Below the pieces are notes generated by a model. The model was not told the origin of the DNA, did not search any database, and worked only from the letters and a program-made list of their open reading frames with translations. 33,203 bases of DNA from an uncultured Gammaproteobacteria bacterium. GTDB lineage: Bacteria > Pseudomonadota > Gammaproteobacteria > Cardiobacteriales > CAKMZF01. Below are positions 1 through 10,456 of this stretch, piece after piece (within the stretch, counting starts at the first letter, position 1; every line of letters begins with the position of its first letter). The position numbers were made by a program, and so were the translations under genes. Where the stretch lies: positions 1 through 33,203 of the forward strand of contig CAKMZF010000012.1 in the NCBI GenBank assembly GCA_929200405.1, in the 5' to 3' direction.

Positions 1-83
1 CCGAAATTCAACTACTCACCAATAAAAACTGACTATTGTACTGGGGCAAATTGCTTGTTTTCCTTGAAAGCCCTTATAAACAA

Positions 84-109
84 AAAGAGTCCTCATAGGA
101 GGACTCTTT
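84..109 (-). terminator. Rho-independent terminator downstream of pit
   Basis: Perfect 11-bp inverted repeat AAAGAGTCCTC-ATAG-GAGGACTCTTT. On the minus strand it is followed by TTTTTG, just past the pit stop codon. Confidence 0.85.
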
Positions 110-143
110 GATTGCTACAATCACTATTCTACTTGACTAGAGT

Positions 144-1754
144 TTATACCAGCATCCCTCTAATCATATAGAAAATACCTGCGGCTAAAATAGCCGCCGC
201 TGGAACGGTAATTAGCCATGCTGTAATGATTTTCTTTATCATGCCACGTCGGACATACAATGTTTTCTGGTCTTTCTTTAACGCTCTCTTTACTTCAGCT
301 AGAATGTTCTGCTCCTTATCAATAAGTTCATATAGCTTAGCAATACGCTGATGGTCGGACTTGCTTAAATTTTTCTTCTTCTTTTTCTTGAACTTTTTCA
401 ACTCACTTTGAAGGCTTTTAAGAGTAGATTTTTCATCTTTAATTTCAGCCTTACCTTGCTCGAGATCTTCCTCTAGCGAATTATTGACTTCGAGCCACTC
501 ACGCAGAAAGCCAACGCCAAAGATACCACCGATGGCAATATGAGTAGAACTAACCGGCAGTCCAAGCTGGCTGGCGATAATTACCGTAATTGCCGCCGCC
601 ATCGCGATAGAAAAAGCCCGCATTTGATCTAATTCGGTAATCTCTCCTCCAACGGTTCTAATCAACCTAGGGCCATATAACGCTAATCCGATAGCGATAC
701 CAAATGCCCCAACTGCCATCACCCAAATTGGTATGCTAGCTTTACTATGGATCCCCCCACTAAAGACTGCATCGTTAATTGCCGCTAACGGCCCAATTGC
801 GTTTGCGACATCATTAGCGCCATGCGCAAAACTCAGCAGCGCTGCTGCAAAGATTAGTGGTATGGTAAATAGCAGATTCACACTATCACGGTTATTTTCC
901 AACTTGGAAACTCTGCCTTTTAATGAACGCCTTACTAGCAGGAAGGTGATGATAGCCACGATAAAACCGAGAGATAATGCTGTTAAAAAGGTTGGCTTCT
1001 TGGCTGCCTCTATAGTGATGGGTGAGATTAATGAGATCATGGCTAATAAATCTGGCCAAACTTTCTTTAACCCTTTAAGCACCAGGTATGTCGTGAATGC
1101 CCATGCCATGATGCTTACAAATACTGGCACCCACGTATAAGATGCGCTGACTTTATCCTGTTGATATGTAATACTCTTTTTGATTGCAAATAAAAATGCT
1201 GCCGCGATTACACCACCGATAACTGGCGATATCACCCATGAGCTGGCAATTTTTGCCATGGTTTCCCAGTCAACTATGCCAAACCCAGCTGCTGCAATGC
1301 CTGCCCCCATAACGCCACCTACAATCGAATGCGTGGTGGAAACTGGCGCTTTCGCTATTGTCGCCACATTCAGCCACAAGGCCGCAGCCAACAATGCTGC
1401 CATCATTGCCCACAGAAAGTTTTGAGTGTTGTCTTCAAAGGCATTGATGTCAATGATGCCTTTTTTAATGGTAGAAACCACATCCCCACCGGCAATAAAG
1501 GCACCACTGGCTTCAAATATCACCGCGATAATAATAGCTCCGGTCATGGTCAATGCATTTGAGCCAACAGCCGGCCCAACATTATTAGCAACATCATTCG
1601 CACCAATATTCATCGCCATATAACCGCCAAACACTGCCGCCAATGCTAAGAACCAACTATTAGAGATATGAGAGGTTGATAAACTAAAAATAAGGATGCC
1701 GATCAGAAAGAGTACCGCGATGGAGACTCTGCCAATATCTGGGTGACTTTTCAT
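144..1754 (-). CDS. pit: Inorganic phosphate transporter, PiT family
   Basis: Contains the duplicated PiT signatures GANDVANNVGPAVGS and GANDVANAIGPLAAI plus PVSSTH-type motifs, with many TM segments. The likely start is MKSHPDIG at 1754 (AAGGA upstream) rather than the ORF-track start at 1847. Confidence 0.93.
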   Translation of the reverse strand: MKSHPDIGRVSIAVLFLIGILIFSLSTSHISNSWFLALAAVFGGYMAMNIGANDVANNVGPAVGSNALTMTGAIIIAVIFEASGAFIAGGDVVSTIKKGIIDINAFEDNTQNFLWAMMAALLAAALWLNVATIAKAPVSTTHSIVGGVMGAGIAAAGFGIVDWETMAKIASSWVISPVIGGVIAAAFLFAIKKSITYQQDKVSASYTWVPVFVSIMAWAFTTYLVLKGLKKVWPDLLAMISLISPITIEAAKKPTFLTALSLGFIVAIITFLLVRRSLKGRVSKLENNRDSVNLLFTIPLIFAAALLSFAHGANDVANAIGPLAAINDAVFSGGIHSKASIPIWVMAVGAFGIAIGLALYGPRLIRTVGGEITELDQMRAFSIAMAAAITVIIASQLGLPVSSTHIAIGGIFGVGFLREWLEVNNSLEEDLEQGKAEIKDEKSTLKSLQSELKKFKKKKKKNLSKSDHQRIAKLYELIDKEQNILAEVKRALKKDQKTLYVRRGMIKKIITAWLITVPAAAILAAGIFYMIRGMLV

Positions 1755-2013
1755 TGAGTATAATCCTTTGGTTATGTAGTAATAATTATCCGTGCCTTTT
1801 TTGTCTCGCGAGATTTTACAGCAAAAAAAACAAATTTCATCATTCAAACCGCGAATTTAATTTACTTAGGTAAGCCCCACCAAGAGGCAAGGTTACGGAG
1901 TAATATCTAATGCTCTTTTTCTCAATTTTCAAGTTGAGATATCGCTGATAAGTTACGGTTTACCAGAAACTGCTATCATCGCTTTGAACGAACTGACAAA
2001 GCACAGAATTGTA

Positions 2014-2403
2014 ATGAAAAATATAAACTTTGCAGCCTTAGGGGCTTTATTTATTCTAGCAGGTTGTGAAAACCAACAATCAGCAACACAGTCGCTACTT
2101 GAAGCTCAGATAGAGGAAGCTCACACCTCTTCTTCATCAACCAATTCGTCAACTCGAACAATGGCAGTCACTGTAGAGCCCCAACGAGCCAATTGTTTCG
2201 GCGTTGCCCCAATGCGCTGCTTAATCGTCAATAACGAGCTATTTTATGAAGACATTCAAGGGTTTGATTTTGTCACAGGCAATAGATATCAACTATTGAT
2301 TGAGCGCCAGCAAGCTTATACTAAGGAAAACACACCCGCAGATACCAGTTTATATCAGTACAAATTAATTAAAGTCCTTAGCAGAGTACCAGTCAATAAA
2401 TAG
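2014..2403 (+). CDS. DUF4377-like lipoprotein
   Basis: From ATG 2014 the protein is MKNINFAALGALFILAGC, a signal peptide with lipobox. The pattern CFGVAPMRCLIV...F..DIQGFDFVTGNRYQLLI resembles DUF4377. Confidence 0.7.
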   Translation: MKNINFAALGALFILAGCENQQSATQSLLEAQIEEAHTSSSSTNSSTRTMAVTVEPQRANCFGVAPMRCLIVNNELFYEDIQGFDFVTGNRYQLLIERQQAYTKENTPADTSLYQYKLIKVLSRVPVNK

Positions 2404-2416
2404 CCACGTCAACTCA

Positions 2417-3205
2417 TTATCGGCAAGTCCCCCACCCCGAGGACTGGAGGTGAAAGTGATCTTTATGAGCTGCATTATAGTCTGGCCCTAATACCGTAAC
2501 GAACCATTGACAGGCGCTATCTCGAACAGCATGCAAAAAACGGGCAATGGCTTTTGACTCAGCAGCACCAGCATTATCTTGCCAGTGCTGACTTAATTCA
2601 ATTTTACGACCATCTGTTAATCTAAACCCTGCAACATCCAATGCCTTAGCCTGAGCATGCAAACTCATGCGCTGACTGCCAGCAATAGTACGACAATTAT
2701 AGCTGCCTTGCGTTCGGATATGGCTCACTGACTGTCCTAGAAACTCTTGGGCGGCTGGCTGTATGCCATGCTCCACCCACATAGCAGCCCGTAAAGCCAC
2801 CTCGCAGCGAGTATCGATTTTCCCAATATCAACCAAGCCAAGCTTATCCACAACTACCCTATTTCGAATATGACAACGCTCCGAATATTCTTTATCTACC
2901 GCTGGCCGAAAGCTAACATAACCTCTCAACGCGTTCTGACATTGCTGCTTGTTAAGCATCGCTGATTTTACTTTAAAAGAGGTAAAGGGACCCAGTTTAT
3001 CAGTCACTGATAATGGCGATAATGGATGCCAGCCTCCCACTAAAGGACTATAAGGTGACACAACATAGCCAATACTGAGTGATAACAGACACAGAAATAG
3101 CAGTAGCCAGCGCCATTTCTTAGATCTAGCAATTTTTACTGATTTCTCTATCAAAACGGAATCTTCGGAAATTTGTTGTTCTAAATCTGATTTTGTTTGT
3201 CGCAA
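2417..3205 (-). CDS. Extensin-like C-terminal domain family protein, membrane-anchored
   Basis: N-terminal TM helix. The C-terminal motifs YNCRTIAGSQRMSLHAQAKALDVAGF and DHFHLQ are typical of bacterial extensin-like proteins. Confidence 0.8.
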   Translation of the reverse strand: MRQTKSDLEQQISEDSVLIEKSVKIARSKKWRWLLLFLCLLSLSIGYVVSPYSPLVGGWHPLSPLSVTDKLGPFTSFKVKSAMLNKQQCQNALRGYVSFRPAVDKEYSERCHIRNRVVVDKLGLVDIGKIDTRCEVALRAAMWVEHGIQPAAQEFLGQSVSHIRTQGSYNCRTIAGSQRMSLHAQAKALDVAGFRLTDGRKIELSQHWQDNAGAAESKAIARFLHAVRDSACQWFVTVLGPDYNAAHKDHFHLQSSGWGTCR

Positions 3206-3295
3206 AACTTACCTTTAAAATACGAGCAAAAACACCAACGCATAGTAGCAACATTAACGCACCACAAACTTAATCAAATTTTTCCGACTTCATTT

Positions 3296-4243
3296 TTATT
3301 GACTGTTAGTGATTGATTGTTGATAAATATAATTTGCAATCATCAGGTCTAAATGCGCACCTCCACCATTTTTAAACAGGGTAATATCTTTATCATCAGT
3401 TCTCACTTGTAGACCCTGACAAAGCTGATAAAGGTCGGCCAATACATTATCAGCGCTAATCACTCCATTCGCGATAGGAATCATCAACTCCCCTATCTCT
3501 GCGATCGTAGTATCTCTACTGTCCACACATAGCTTACTTTTGAGCAGCAATGCATCATCCGCTTCTCGCATTTCCGGATTAAAAGCACCAATCAAATCAA
3601 TATGCGTCCCCTCTGCGACCCATTCCCCTTGAATAACGGGGGTTTTAGAAGTCGTTGCAGTGGAGACAATGTCAGCCTGCCTTACTGCCGCTTCTAATGA
3701 TTGTTCGGCTTTCACAGCAATATCAACGCTCTGATATCGCTTCGCTAATTGCAGAGCATTGTCAAAGTTACGACTGCATATCAAAATTTTATCCATTCCT
3801 GGAAAAGAGTTTGCCAATGCCAAATAAGCCTCCACTAAGGATGCAGCCAACACACCACTACCAACCACTACTACCGTCTTGCTGTCATGCCTAGCCAAAA
3901 GCTGCACACCAAGCATAGAGTCTGCCGCAGTCTTCCATTTGGTGATTAACACACCGTCAATAATCGACTTCACATGACCATCATCGTCATCGAATAGCAA
4001 AAACTCACCTTGTACCGTTGGTACTACTGGCTGTAAATTTTTATTCTCTGGGAATATTGTCATGCTTTTCACCCCAAGCCCTAGCCCTCTAATCGCTGCT
4101 GCACGATTCAGTGATATGCCTTTCACAGTTTTTAGCTGCATATCCCTCACAATGGCTTCTGCTAATAAATGCCCTTGTCGAATCGCGTCCACTGCTGATG
4201 ACCAATTTAATTCAGAAGAAATATCGGAGGTAATAATATGCAT
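3296..4243 (-). CDS. Ornithine cyclodeaminase / mu-crystallin family protein
   Basis: Rossmann motif VVVVGSGVLAASLVEAYL, TATTSKTPVIQGEWVAEGTHIDLIGAFNPEMREAD and DLYQLCQG match the OCD/mu-crystallin family. Confidence 0.85.
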   Translation of the reverse strand: MHIITSDISSELNWSSAVDAIRQGHLLAEAIVRDMQLKTVKGISLNRAAAIRGLGLGVKSMTIFPENKNLQPVVPTVQGEFLLFDDDDGHVKSIIDGVLITKWKTAADSMLGVQLLARHDSKTVVVVGSGVLAASLVEAYLALANSFPGMDKILICSRNFDNALQLAKRYQSVDIAVKAEQSLEAAVRQADIVSTATTSKTPVIQGEWVAEGTHIDLIGAFNPEMREADDALLLKSKLCVDSRDTTIAEIGELMIPIANGVISADNVLADLYQLCQGLQVRTDDKDITLFKNGGGAHLDLMIANYIYQQSITNSQ

Positions 4244-4317
4244 AATGTCTCATCAAGCTTATAGTAAAATTTACTGTGTAATAACTGTAGCATACCTTAG
4301 CAACAGATAATCTCCAT

Positions 4318-4342
4318 AAAAAAGGGCAGCTTTCGCCACCCT
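4318..4342 (-). terminator. Rho-independent terminator of metK-ahcY
   Basis: Minus-strand AGGGTGGC-GAAA-GCTGCCCT (8-bp stem with two G-U pairs, GNRA loop) followed by TTTTTT, 25 nt past the ahcY stop. Confidence 0.85.
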
Positions 4343-4366
4343 ATTGTTATGTATAACACCGCTTGT

Positions 4367-5767
4367 TTAGTAGCGATAATGTTCAGGCTTATATGGCCCC
4401 GCTACCGGTACATTGATATAATCTGCCTGATCTTGATTAAGCACTGTCAACTCTACGCCTAATTTTTCTAGGTGTAGTCTGGCCACTTTTTCATCCAACT
4501 GCTTAGGCAAGACATACACTGCATTATTATAGTTCTCACTATGATTCCATAGTTCCATCTGCGCTAAGACCTGGTTGGTAAATGACGCCGACATTACAAA
4601 ACTTGGATGCCCTGTTGCACAAGATAGATTCACCAAACGACCTTCCGCCAACAAGGTAATCCGCTTTCCATCAGGAAATTCAATTTCATCAACCTGTGGT
4701 TTCACATTGTGCCACTTATAGTTGCGCAGCGCTGCAACTTGAATCTCTGAATCAAAATGACCGATATTGCACACGATAGCCCCTGCTTTCATCTCACGCA
4801 TATGCTCAATGGTTATCACATCTTTATTGCCCGTCGTGGTCACAAAGATATCACCTTGACCAGCCGCTGTCTCCATGGAAACAACTTGATAACCTTCCAT
4901 CGCCGCCTGCAGTGCACAAATTGGGTCTATCTCCGTAATCAGCACTCGCGCGCCTTGGGAACGCAAACTCATCGCCGAGCCTTTACCAACATCACCAAAA
5001 CCAACAACCACAGCCACTTTGCCAGCAATCATTACATCAGTTGCCCTTCTAAGACCATCGCCTAGACTTTCTCGACAGCCATAGAGATTATCAAATTTTG
5101 ATTTAGTCACAGAGTCATTCACATTAATCGCTGGGAATGGCAGGCGACCCGTTTTGGCTAGCTCATATAGACGATGAACACCTGTGGTGGTCTCTTCACT
5201 GACACCTTTTATACTATCCCGAATCTTCGCAAACCAGCCTGGGGACTGTTCTAAGCGACGGCGAATAGTATTAAATAGCACAACCTCTTCATCATTGCTT
5301 GGCTTATCTAACACACTCTCATCTTGCTCAGCTTCTGCCCCGATTAAGATATACATGGTCGCATCCCCACCGTCATCTAAGATCATATTACAAGGCGTGT
5401 CATCTCCCCATTGAAAGATTTTATCCACATAATCCCAGTAATCCTCAAGTGTCTCGCCTTTATAAGCAAACACTGGCACGCCTGTTTCAGCAATGGCAGC
5501 TGCGGCATGATCTTGGGTGGAGAATATATTGCAAGAAGCCCAACGCACCTCTGCCCCCAAAGCCGTCAACGTCTCAATCAATACGCCAGTTTGTATTGTC
5601 ATATGCAGACTGCCTGTAATCCGTGCCCCTTTTAGCGGTTGGCTCTCACCAAACTCCTCTCGGAGTGCCATTAATCCCGGCATTTCCGCCTCGGCAATCG
5701 TTAATTCTTTTCGCCCCCAATCAGCCAATGTAATATCGCTGACGATGTAGTTTTCTGTAATATCCAT
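4367..5767 (-). CDS. ahcY: Adenosylhomocysteinase
   Basis: Full-length similarity: [69 protein letters not shown], and C-terminal [10 protein letters not shown]. Confidence 0.98.
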   Translation of the reverse strand: MDITENYIVSDITLADWGRKELTIAEAEMPGLMALREEFGESQPLKGARITGSLHMTIQTGVLIETLTALGAEVRWASCNIFSTQDHAAAAIAETGVPVFAYKGETLEDYWDYVDKIFQWGDDTPCNMILDDGGDATMYILIGAEAEQDESVLDKPSNDEEVVLFNTIRRRLEQSPGWFAKIRDSIKGVSEETTTGVHRLYELAKTGRLPFPAINVNDSVTKSKFDNLYGCRESLGDGLRRATDVMIAGKVAVVVGFGDVGKGSAMSLRSQGARVLITEIDPICALQAAMEGYQVVSMETAAGQGDIFVTTTGNKDVITIEHMREMKAGAIVCNIGHFDSEIQVAALRNYKWHNVKPQVDEIEFPDGKRITLLAEGRLVNLSCATGHPSFVMSASFTNQVLAQMELWNHSENYNNAVYVLPKQLDEKVARLHLEKLGVELTVLNQDQADYINVPVAGPYKPEHYRY

Positions 5768-5822
5768 GATTTTTCTCCGCTCTACTTCTAATCAAAACGA
5801 GCAATAGTTTTTAAATTAAGTC

Positions 5823-6983
5823 CTAAGCTTCTGCGCGTAGCAAATCCGCTTTGTCTGTTGCTTCCCAAGTGAAATCTGACAACTCACGCCCAAAATGCCC
5901 GTAGGCTGCTGTTTGCTGATAAATTGGTCGTTCCAGATTAAGCATTTGCAAAATCCCGTAAGGCCTTAAATCAAAATGCGCTTTAACCAATTCTACAATT
6001 CTTGTCTCTGGAACTTTCCCAGTACCAAAAGTGTTAACACTAATCGATGTTGGCTCTGCCACACCTATCGCATAAGACACTTGCACTTCACAGCGGTCAG
6101 CCAGGCCCGCTGCAACAATATTCTTAGCAACATATCTGCCAGCGTAGGCCGCTGAGCGATCTACTTTAGAGGGATCTTTACCAGAGAATGCACCGCCACC
6201 ATGCCTTGCCATGCCACCATAAGTATCGACAATAATCTTACGCCCCGTCAAACCGCAATCTCCCACCGGCCCACCGATAATAAATTGTCCAGTTGGGTTA
6301 ATGTGGTATTTAGTATCTGAATGCAGCCACTTTGCTGGCAACACAGATTTAATCACGTTCTCCATAATCGCTTCTTGCAAAGTTTCTTGGGAGATTTCCG
6401 GATTATGCTGCGTTGAAAGTACTACCGCATCAATAGCGACTATCTCACCTTGACTGTTATAACGGAAAGTTACTTGAGATTTAGCATCAGGACGTAACCA
6501 GTCCAGCTCCCCGCTCCTACGTAACTTCGCCTGTCGCTGCACTAGCTGGTGAGCATAGATAATAGGGGCTGGCATTAAAGCCTCTGTCTCATTGCTGGCA
6601 TAACCAAACATAAGGCCTTGGTCACCAGCCCCTTGCTCTTCTGGGCGACTTCTATCCACACCCTGAGCAATATCTGGCGACTGCTTGCCAATGGCATTGA
6701 TAACTGCGCAGGTATTACCATCAAAACCTAGGTCCGAATGATTGTAACCAATATCCACCACAACTTTGCGAATTAGTTCCTCTAAATCGACATAAGCTGA
6801 GGTAGTCAACTCACCAGCGAGGATTACCATGCCAGTTTTCACCATCGTTTCAACGGCAACACGTGCTTTGGGATCTTGCTTAAGAATTTCATCTAAAACC
6901 GCATCAGAGATTTGATCTGCCAGCTTATCTGGATGACCTTCGGATACCGACTCTGAGGTAAAAAGACTGGATGTAGGTGTCAT
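5823..6983 (-). CDS. metK: S-adenosylmethionine synthetase
   Basis: [81 protein letters not shown]. Start preceded by AAGGAG. Confidence 0.98.
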   Translation of the reverse strand: MTPTSSLFTSESVSEGHPDKLADQISDAVLDEILKQDPKARVAVETMVKTGMVILAGELTTSAYVDLEELIRKVVVDIGYNHSDLGFDGNTCAVINAIGKQSPDIAQGVDRSRPEEQGAGDQGLMFGYASNETEALMPAPIIYAHQLVQRQAKLRRSGELDWLRPDAKSQVTFRYNSQGEIVAIDAVVLSTQHNPEISQETLQEAIMENVIKSVLPAKWLHSDTKYHINPTGQFIIGGPVGDCGLTGRKIIVDTYGGMARHGGGAFSGKDPSKVDRSAAYAGRYVAKNIVAAGLADRCEVQVSYAIGVAEPTSISVNTFGTGKVPETRIVELVKAHFDLRPYGILQMLNLERPIYQQTAAYGHFGRELSDFTWEATDKADLLRAEA

Positions 6984-7020
6984 GTCAAAACTCCTTGTAC
7001 CTAATAATTTCTAGGAAAAA

Positions 7021-7117
7021 GGAGCGCCGTTAGAAGGATACAACGTATTGCCGTACAGTTTGAGCCTGGCAGAATATCAGCTAATGCCTCATTATTCCGT
7101 CGCAACGCTCCTCAAAC
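7021..7117 (-). ncRNA. S-adenosylhomocysteine (SAH) riboswitch in the metK-ahcY leader
   Basis: The minus-strand RNA reads GUUUGAGGAGCGUUGCGAC...CUGCCAGGCUCAAAC...UAACGGCGCUCC. It has the SAH riboswitch elements: P1 GUUUGAG/CUCAAAC, GAGGAGCGyUGC, CCAGGCUC, and the pseudoknot arms GGAGCG with CGCUCC within AACGGCGCUC. Confidence 0.93.
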
Positions 7118-7213
7118 TCAACGTGCCTAGTGAGAAACTGGGAGCAACTCAGCTTGGCAAATCCTATGAAGGCGGCTATTCTACTCAAAATTAATTTCAT
7201 TTGCAAAGTAGAT

Positions 7214-7708
7214 ATGTCAGAACTTACCCACTTTACCCAACAGGGTCATGCCCATATGGTCGATGTAGCCGATAAAGTCATCACACATAGAATAGCCACC
7301 GCCAAAGGTAGTATAGAAATGCTTCCTGATACCCTCACTACCTTACAGCAGGGCAATAACAAAAAAGGCGATGTGCTTGGTATCGCTAGACTCGCTGGCA
7401 TTATGGCGGCTAAGCAAACTGCCAACCTTATCCCGCTCTGTCACCCGCTCTCGCTGAATGCGGTTACCATAGAGTTTGATGTGAATGAAACCTCTAGCAA
7501 AATTGATTGCACCGCCACTGTTAAAACAGACGGTAAAACAGGGGTAGAGATGGAAGCACTAACCGCGGTTAATATCGCACTACTCACCATTTATGATATG
7601 TGCAAAGCAGTGGATAAAGGCATGGTAATGAAAAATATTCGCTTAGCCGCCAAATCTGGTGGAAAATCTGGCAATTGGTTACACCCAGATGAAACCAACC
7701 TCGCATGA
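7214..7708 (+). CDS. moaC: Cyclic pyranopterin monophosphate synthase MoaC
   Basis: [71 protein letters not shown]. The conserved N terminus begins at ATG 7214, so the ORF-track GTG start at 7130 is over-extended. Confidence 0.96.
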   Translation: MSELTHFTQQGHAHMVDVADKVITHRIATAKGSIEMLPDTLTTLQQGNNKKGDVLGIARLAGIMAAKQTANLIPLCHPLSLNAVTIEFDVNETSSKIDCTATVKTDGKTGVEMEALTAVNIALLTIYDMCKAVDKGMVMKNIRLAAKSGGKSGNWLHPDETNLA

Positions 7709-8862
7709 TAGATTTTGAACTGATACAGAAACAAAAACAATTGAATCGCTGCGTAGCCGAACTGTCAAAGGCTTCCTACCTCGCGATAGATACCGAGTTT
7801 CGTCGTGAACATAGCTATTTTGCCGAACTTGCTCTCATACAAATTGCCAGCGACACGGCAATTGCCTGCATAGATCCTTTGGCGGATTTAGATTTATCGG
7901 AGTTAAGCGACTTATTATCCAACGATATCCCAACTTATCTGCATGCAGGCTATCAGGATGCAGAAATCTGTATGCAAAGCCTGAACTGCCAGCTTGGCAA
8001 CGTCTTAGATACTCAAATTGCAGCAGCCTTTTGCAATTACCAAGCACAGATAAGCTACCAGAATATCGTTGAAAACTGCTTGGGTATTCAATTAGATAAA
8101 TCCGCATCTCGCTCTGATTGGATGCGCCGGCCGCTAACAGCACATCAGTTAAATTATGCCAAAGCCGATGTACTGCATTTAGGCGATGTGGCTGAAGTAC
8201 TTAAACACCAGCTCAGCGAAAAGAATCATTTAAACTGGGCTTGGGAAGAGTCTGCACGACTTGTCCAAGAAGCCTGCACCCCACCCTCAGCCGAGGCCGC
8301 ATGGGAGCGTATTAAAGTACGCAATGATGTAACAGCGGATGCTCAACGATATTTAATCGCCTTGCACCAATGGCGCGAACAACAAGCAATAGATCTAGAC
8401 AAGCCTAGAAACTGGATCGCGCATGATAATACCCTGCTAGCGATCGCAACCAGCGATACGGTAATTACGGTTGATGAGATTGCAACTCTCTTACAGCAAG
8501 ATCGCCGTGCCGACATTGCGTTAGCTGTACCTATTAAAGAAATCATGCAACATGTCAGCAGCTCTGCCAACCTAGACTCAGATAATAACTCAGCAAAGAC
8601 ATTACAATTAATTGACAGCAGCCCAAAGGAGACTTTATTGCTCAAATCAGTAATGAAGTACGTGCACTGGAAAGCCAATCAGCTAAATTTGCCAGCGAGT
8701 TTGTTGGCCTCAAAGAAAATGGTCACCGCGCTGGTAAGAGAGCAACCAACACCACTAGCTAGCGGTTGGCGCTTAGCTGTTATTGGGGAAACTTTACAAG
8801 CGATTATTGCAGACGAGAAGCAGCTTAGCTTTAGCAAAAATGGCGAACCTACATTAAGCTAA
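7705..8862 (+). CDS. rnd: Ribonuclease D
   Basis: DEDD exonuclease motifs [24 protein letters not shown] and [10 protein letters not shown], then an HRDC-type C-terminal region. 4-bp ATGA overlap with moaC. Confidence 0.92.
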   Translation: MIDFELIQKQKQLNRCVAELSKASYLAIDTEFRREHSYFAELALIQIASDTAIACIDPLADLDLSELSDLLSNDIPTYLHAGYQDAEICMQSLNCQLGNVLDTQIAAAFCNYQAQISYQNIVENCLGIQLDKSASRSDWMRRPLTAHQLNYAKADVLHLGDVAEVLKHQLSEKNHLNWAWEESARLVQEACTPPSAEAAWERIKVRNDVTADAQRYLIALHQWREQQAIDLDKPRNWIAHDNTLLAIATSDTVITVDEIATLLQQDRRADIALAVPIKEIMQHVSSSANLDSDNNSAKTLQLIDSSPKETLLLKSVMKYVHWKANQLNLPASLLASKKMVTALVREQPTPLASGWRLAVIGETLQAIIADEKQLSFSKNGEPTLS

Positions 8863-8936
8863 AAGTAATTCGGGCAGCTATATTGTAGAAGGCGCTGAGC
8901 ATAGTGACCGGTATAGTTCTCCGCGCATTATTGTCA

Positions 8937-10448
8937 TTATCTACGCCAATAATGCGGACTTAAAAGCACCAACAGGGTGAATATCTCTAAACGACCCAAT
9001 ATCATCTCAAAAGCACTAATCATCTTTGTCAGACCACCAATTCCCTCAAAATGACTGCCGATAGCACCTAATGCAGGCCCCGTATTATTTAACGAGGTCG
9101 CAGACAACGCGAAAGCCGTCGTAAAATCATGCTCTAAAATGAGATAAATTCCCATGAAAAACAACAAACTAATCAAATAAACTGCAAAAAAACCCCACAC
9201 CGAACCCAGCAACGAGTCTGATAGAAATTTGCCATTAAGCAGCACCGGAAACTCACCTTGAGGATGAATTAAACGCTTTATTTCACGCCGTCCCTGCTTC
9301 GTTAATAATGCAATACGAACAACTTTAATTCCCCCTGATGAAGAGCCTTGGCAACCACCAATGCAGCCGATTAAGAACAAAAATACCGTTAAAAATATTG
9401 GCCATTCATTCAAATCCGCAGCAGTATAGCCAGTGCTAGTCATAAAAGAGACGACATGGAAAGTTGACTGAATTAGTGAGTCGAGAAAATTATAATCACC
9501 ATCTAAGTACAAAAAGAAAGTCACTACAATGCTAAAATACAAAATATAACGCGCATAGGTCAGCGTTTCTTCATCCATCATATAGCGAATCGGTCTCCCT
9601 TTCATAATCGCTCCATAATGCAGAGCAAAACTAATTCCCCCCATAAACATAAAAAAAGTGATGACCATTTTAATTAGGTTAGAATCAAAATATCCAATGC
9701 TGGTATCGTAAGGCGAGAAACCACCGGTAGCTAGGGTTGTTAGGCTATGCATAAATGCCTCAAATGGCGTCATTCCAGCCCACCACAGCGCTAGAAAACA
9801 CAAAAAAGTTAGCCCACAGTACACACTAAACAACACCTTAGCGGTATCAGAAATTCTCGGTGCAATTCTGGCTTCTTTAAACGGCCCGGGCGCTTCGGCT
9901 TTGTATATCTGCGCACCACCCACTCCCAATAGTGGCATGATAGCGACCGCCAGCACCACTATTCCTATCCCGCCCAACCATTGCAACCACTGCCGATAAA
10001 ATAATAATGAAGTCGGAAAATGGTCTAATCCAGTAAACGCTGTTGCGCCAGTCGTTGTTAGGCCTGACACTGCTTCAAATACTGCATCCGTCCATATAAA
10101 GCTCACGGGAGAAAAATATTTGGCCAGCAGTAGTGGCAATGCCGCAAATAGCGACAGGCTCAACCAAATCGCCGCGACAATCATAAAACCATCACGAGAA
10201 CGCAAGTTTTCAGTACTACCTTTTTGAGTGTTATAAAAAATGACTCCGCCACCGAATAGCAACAACAATGCAGAGATAGTAAAGCATAGCTGCAAACCAT
10301 CATCAGCAATCACTGAAACAGCCAATGGCAGCAGCAATGTCAAACCAAATAGGCTTTGCAAAAAGCCGATAATCCGCCAGATGGCGTTGCGCCTAGCTTT
10401 GAGTCGTTCAGATCGACTGGCAATAATTTTTACCGCGTGATATTCCAC
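8937..10448 (-). CDS. trkH: Trk potassium uptake system membrane subunit
   Basis: Repeated TrkH pore motifs (SGLTTTGATAF, TLATGGFSPYDTS, MTSTGYTAADL, SLNNTGPALGAIG) and GGCQGSSSGGIKVVR. Confidence 0.95.
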   Translation of the reverse strand: MEYHAVKIIASRSERLKARRNAIWRIIGFLQSLFGLTLLLPLAVSVIADDGLQLCFTISALLLLFGGGVIFYNTQKGSTENLRSRDGFMIVAAIWLSLSLFAALPLLLAKYFSPVSFIWTDAVFEAVSGLTTTGATAFTGLDHFPTSLLFYRQWLQWLGGIGIVVLAVAIMPLLGVGGAQIYKAEAPGPFKEARIAPRISDTAKVLFSVYCGLTFLCFLALWWAGMTPFEAFMHSLTTLATGGFSPYDTSIGYFDSNLIKMVITFFMFMGGISFALHYGAIMKGRPIRYMMDEETLTYARYILYFSIVVTFFLYLDGDYNFLDSLIQSTFHVVSFMTSTGYTAADLNEWPIFLTVFLFLIGCIGGCQGSSSGGIKVVRIALLTKQGRREIKRLIHPQGEFPVLLNGKFLSDSLLGSVWGFFAVYLISLLFFMGIYLILEHDFTTAFALSATSLNNTGPALGAIGSHFEGIGGLTKMISAFEMILGRLEIFTLLVLLSPHYWRR

Positions 10449-10456
10449 ATTTGCCT

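Noticed and set aside
733-1623. Plus-strand ORFs (135, 81, 77, 65 aa) opposite pit
   Set aside because: These are antisense shadow frames of a strong PiT gene, with no recognisable domains or RBS.
4757-5750. Plus-strand ORFs opposite ahcY
   Set aside because: They are overlapping antisense frames in two phases inside a highly conserved gene, so chance ORFs are the best explanation.
7130-7213. 5' extension of moaC from a GTG at 7130
   Set aside because: MoaC homology begins at ATG 7214. The upstream 28 codons show no MoaC similarity and lie in the divergent control region next to the SAH riboswitch.
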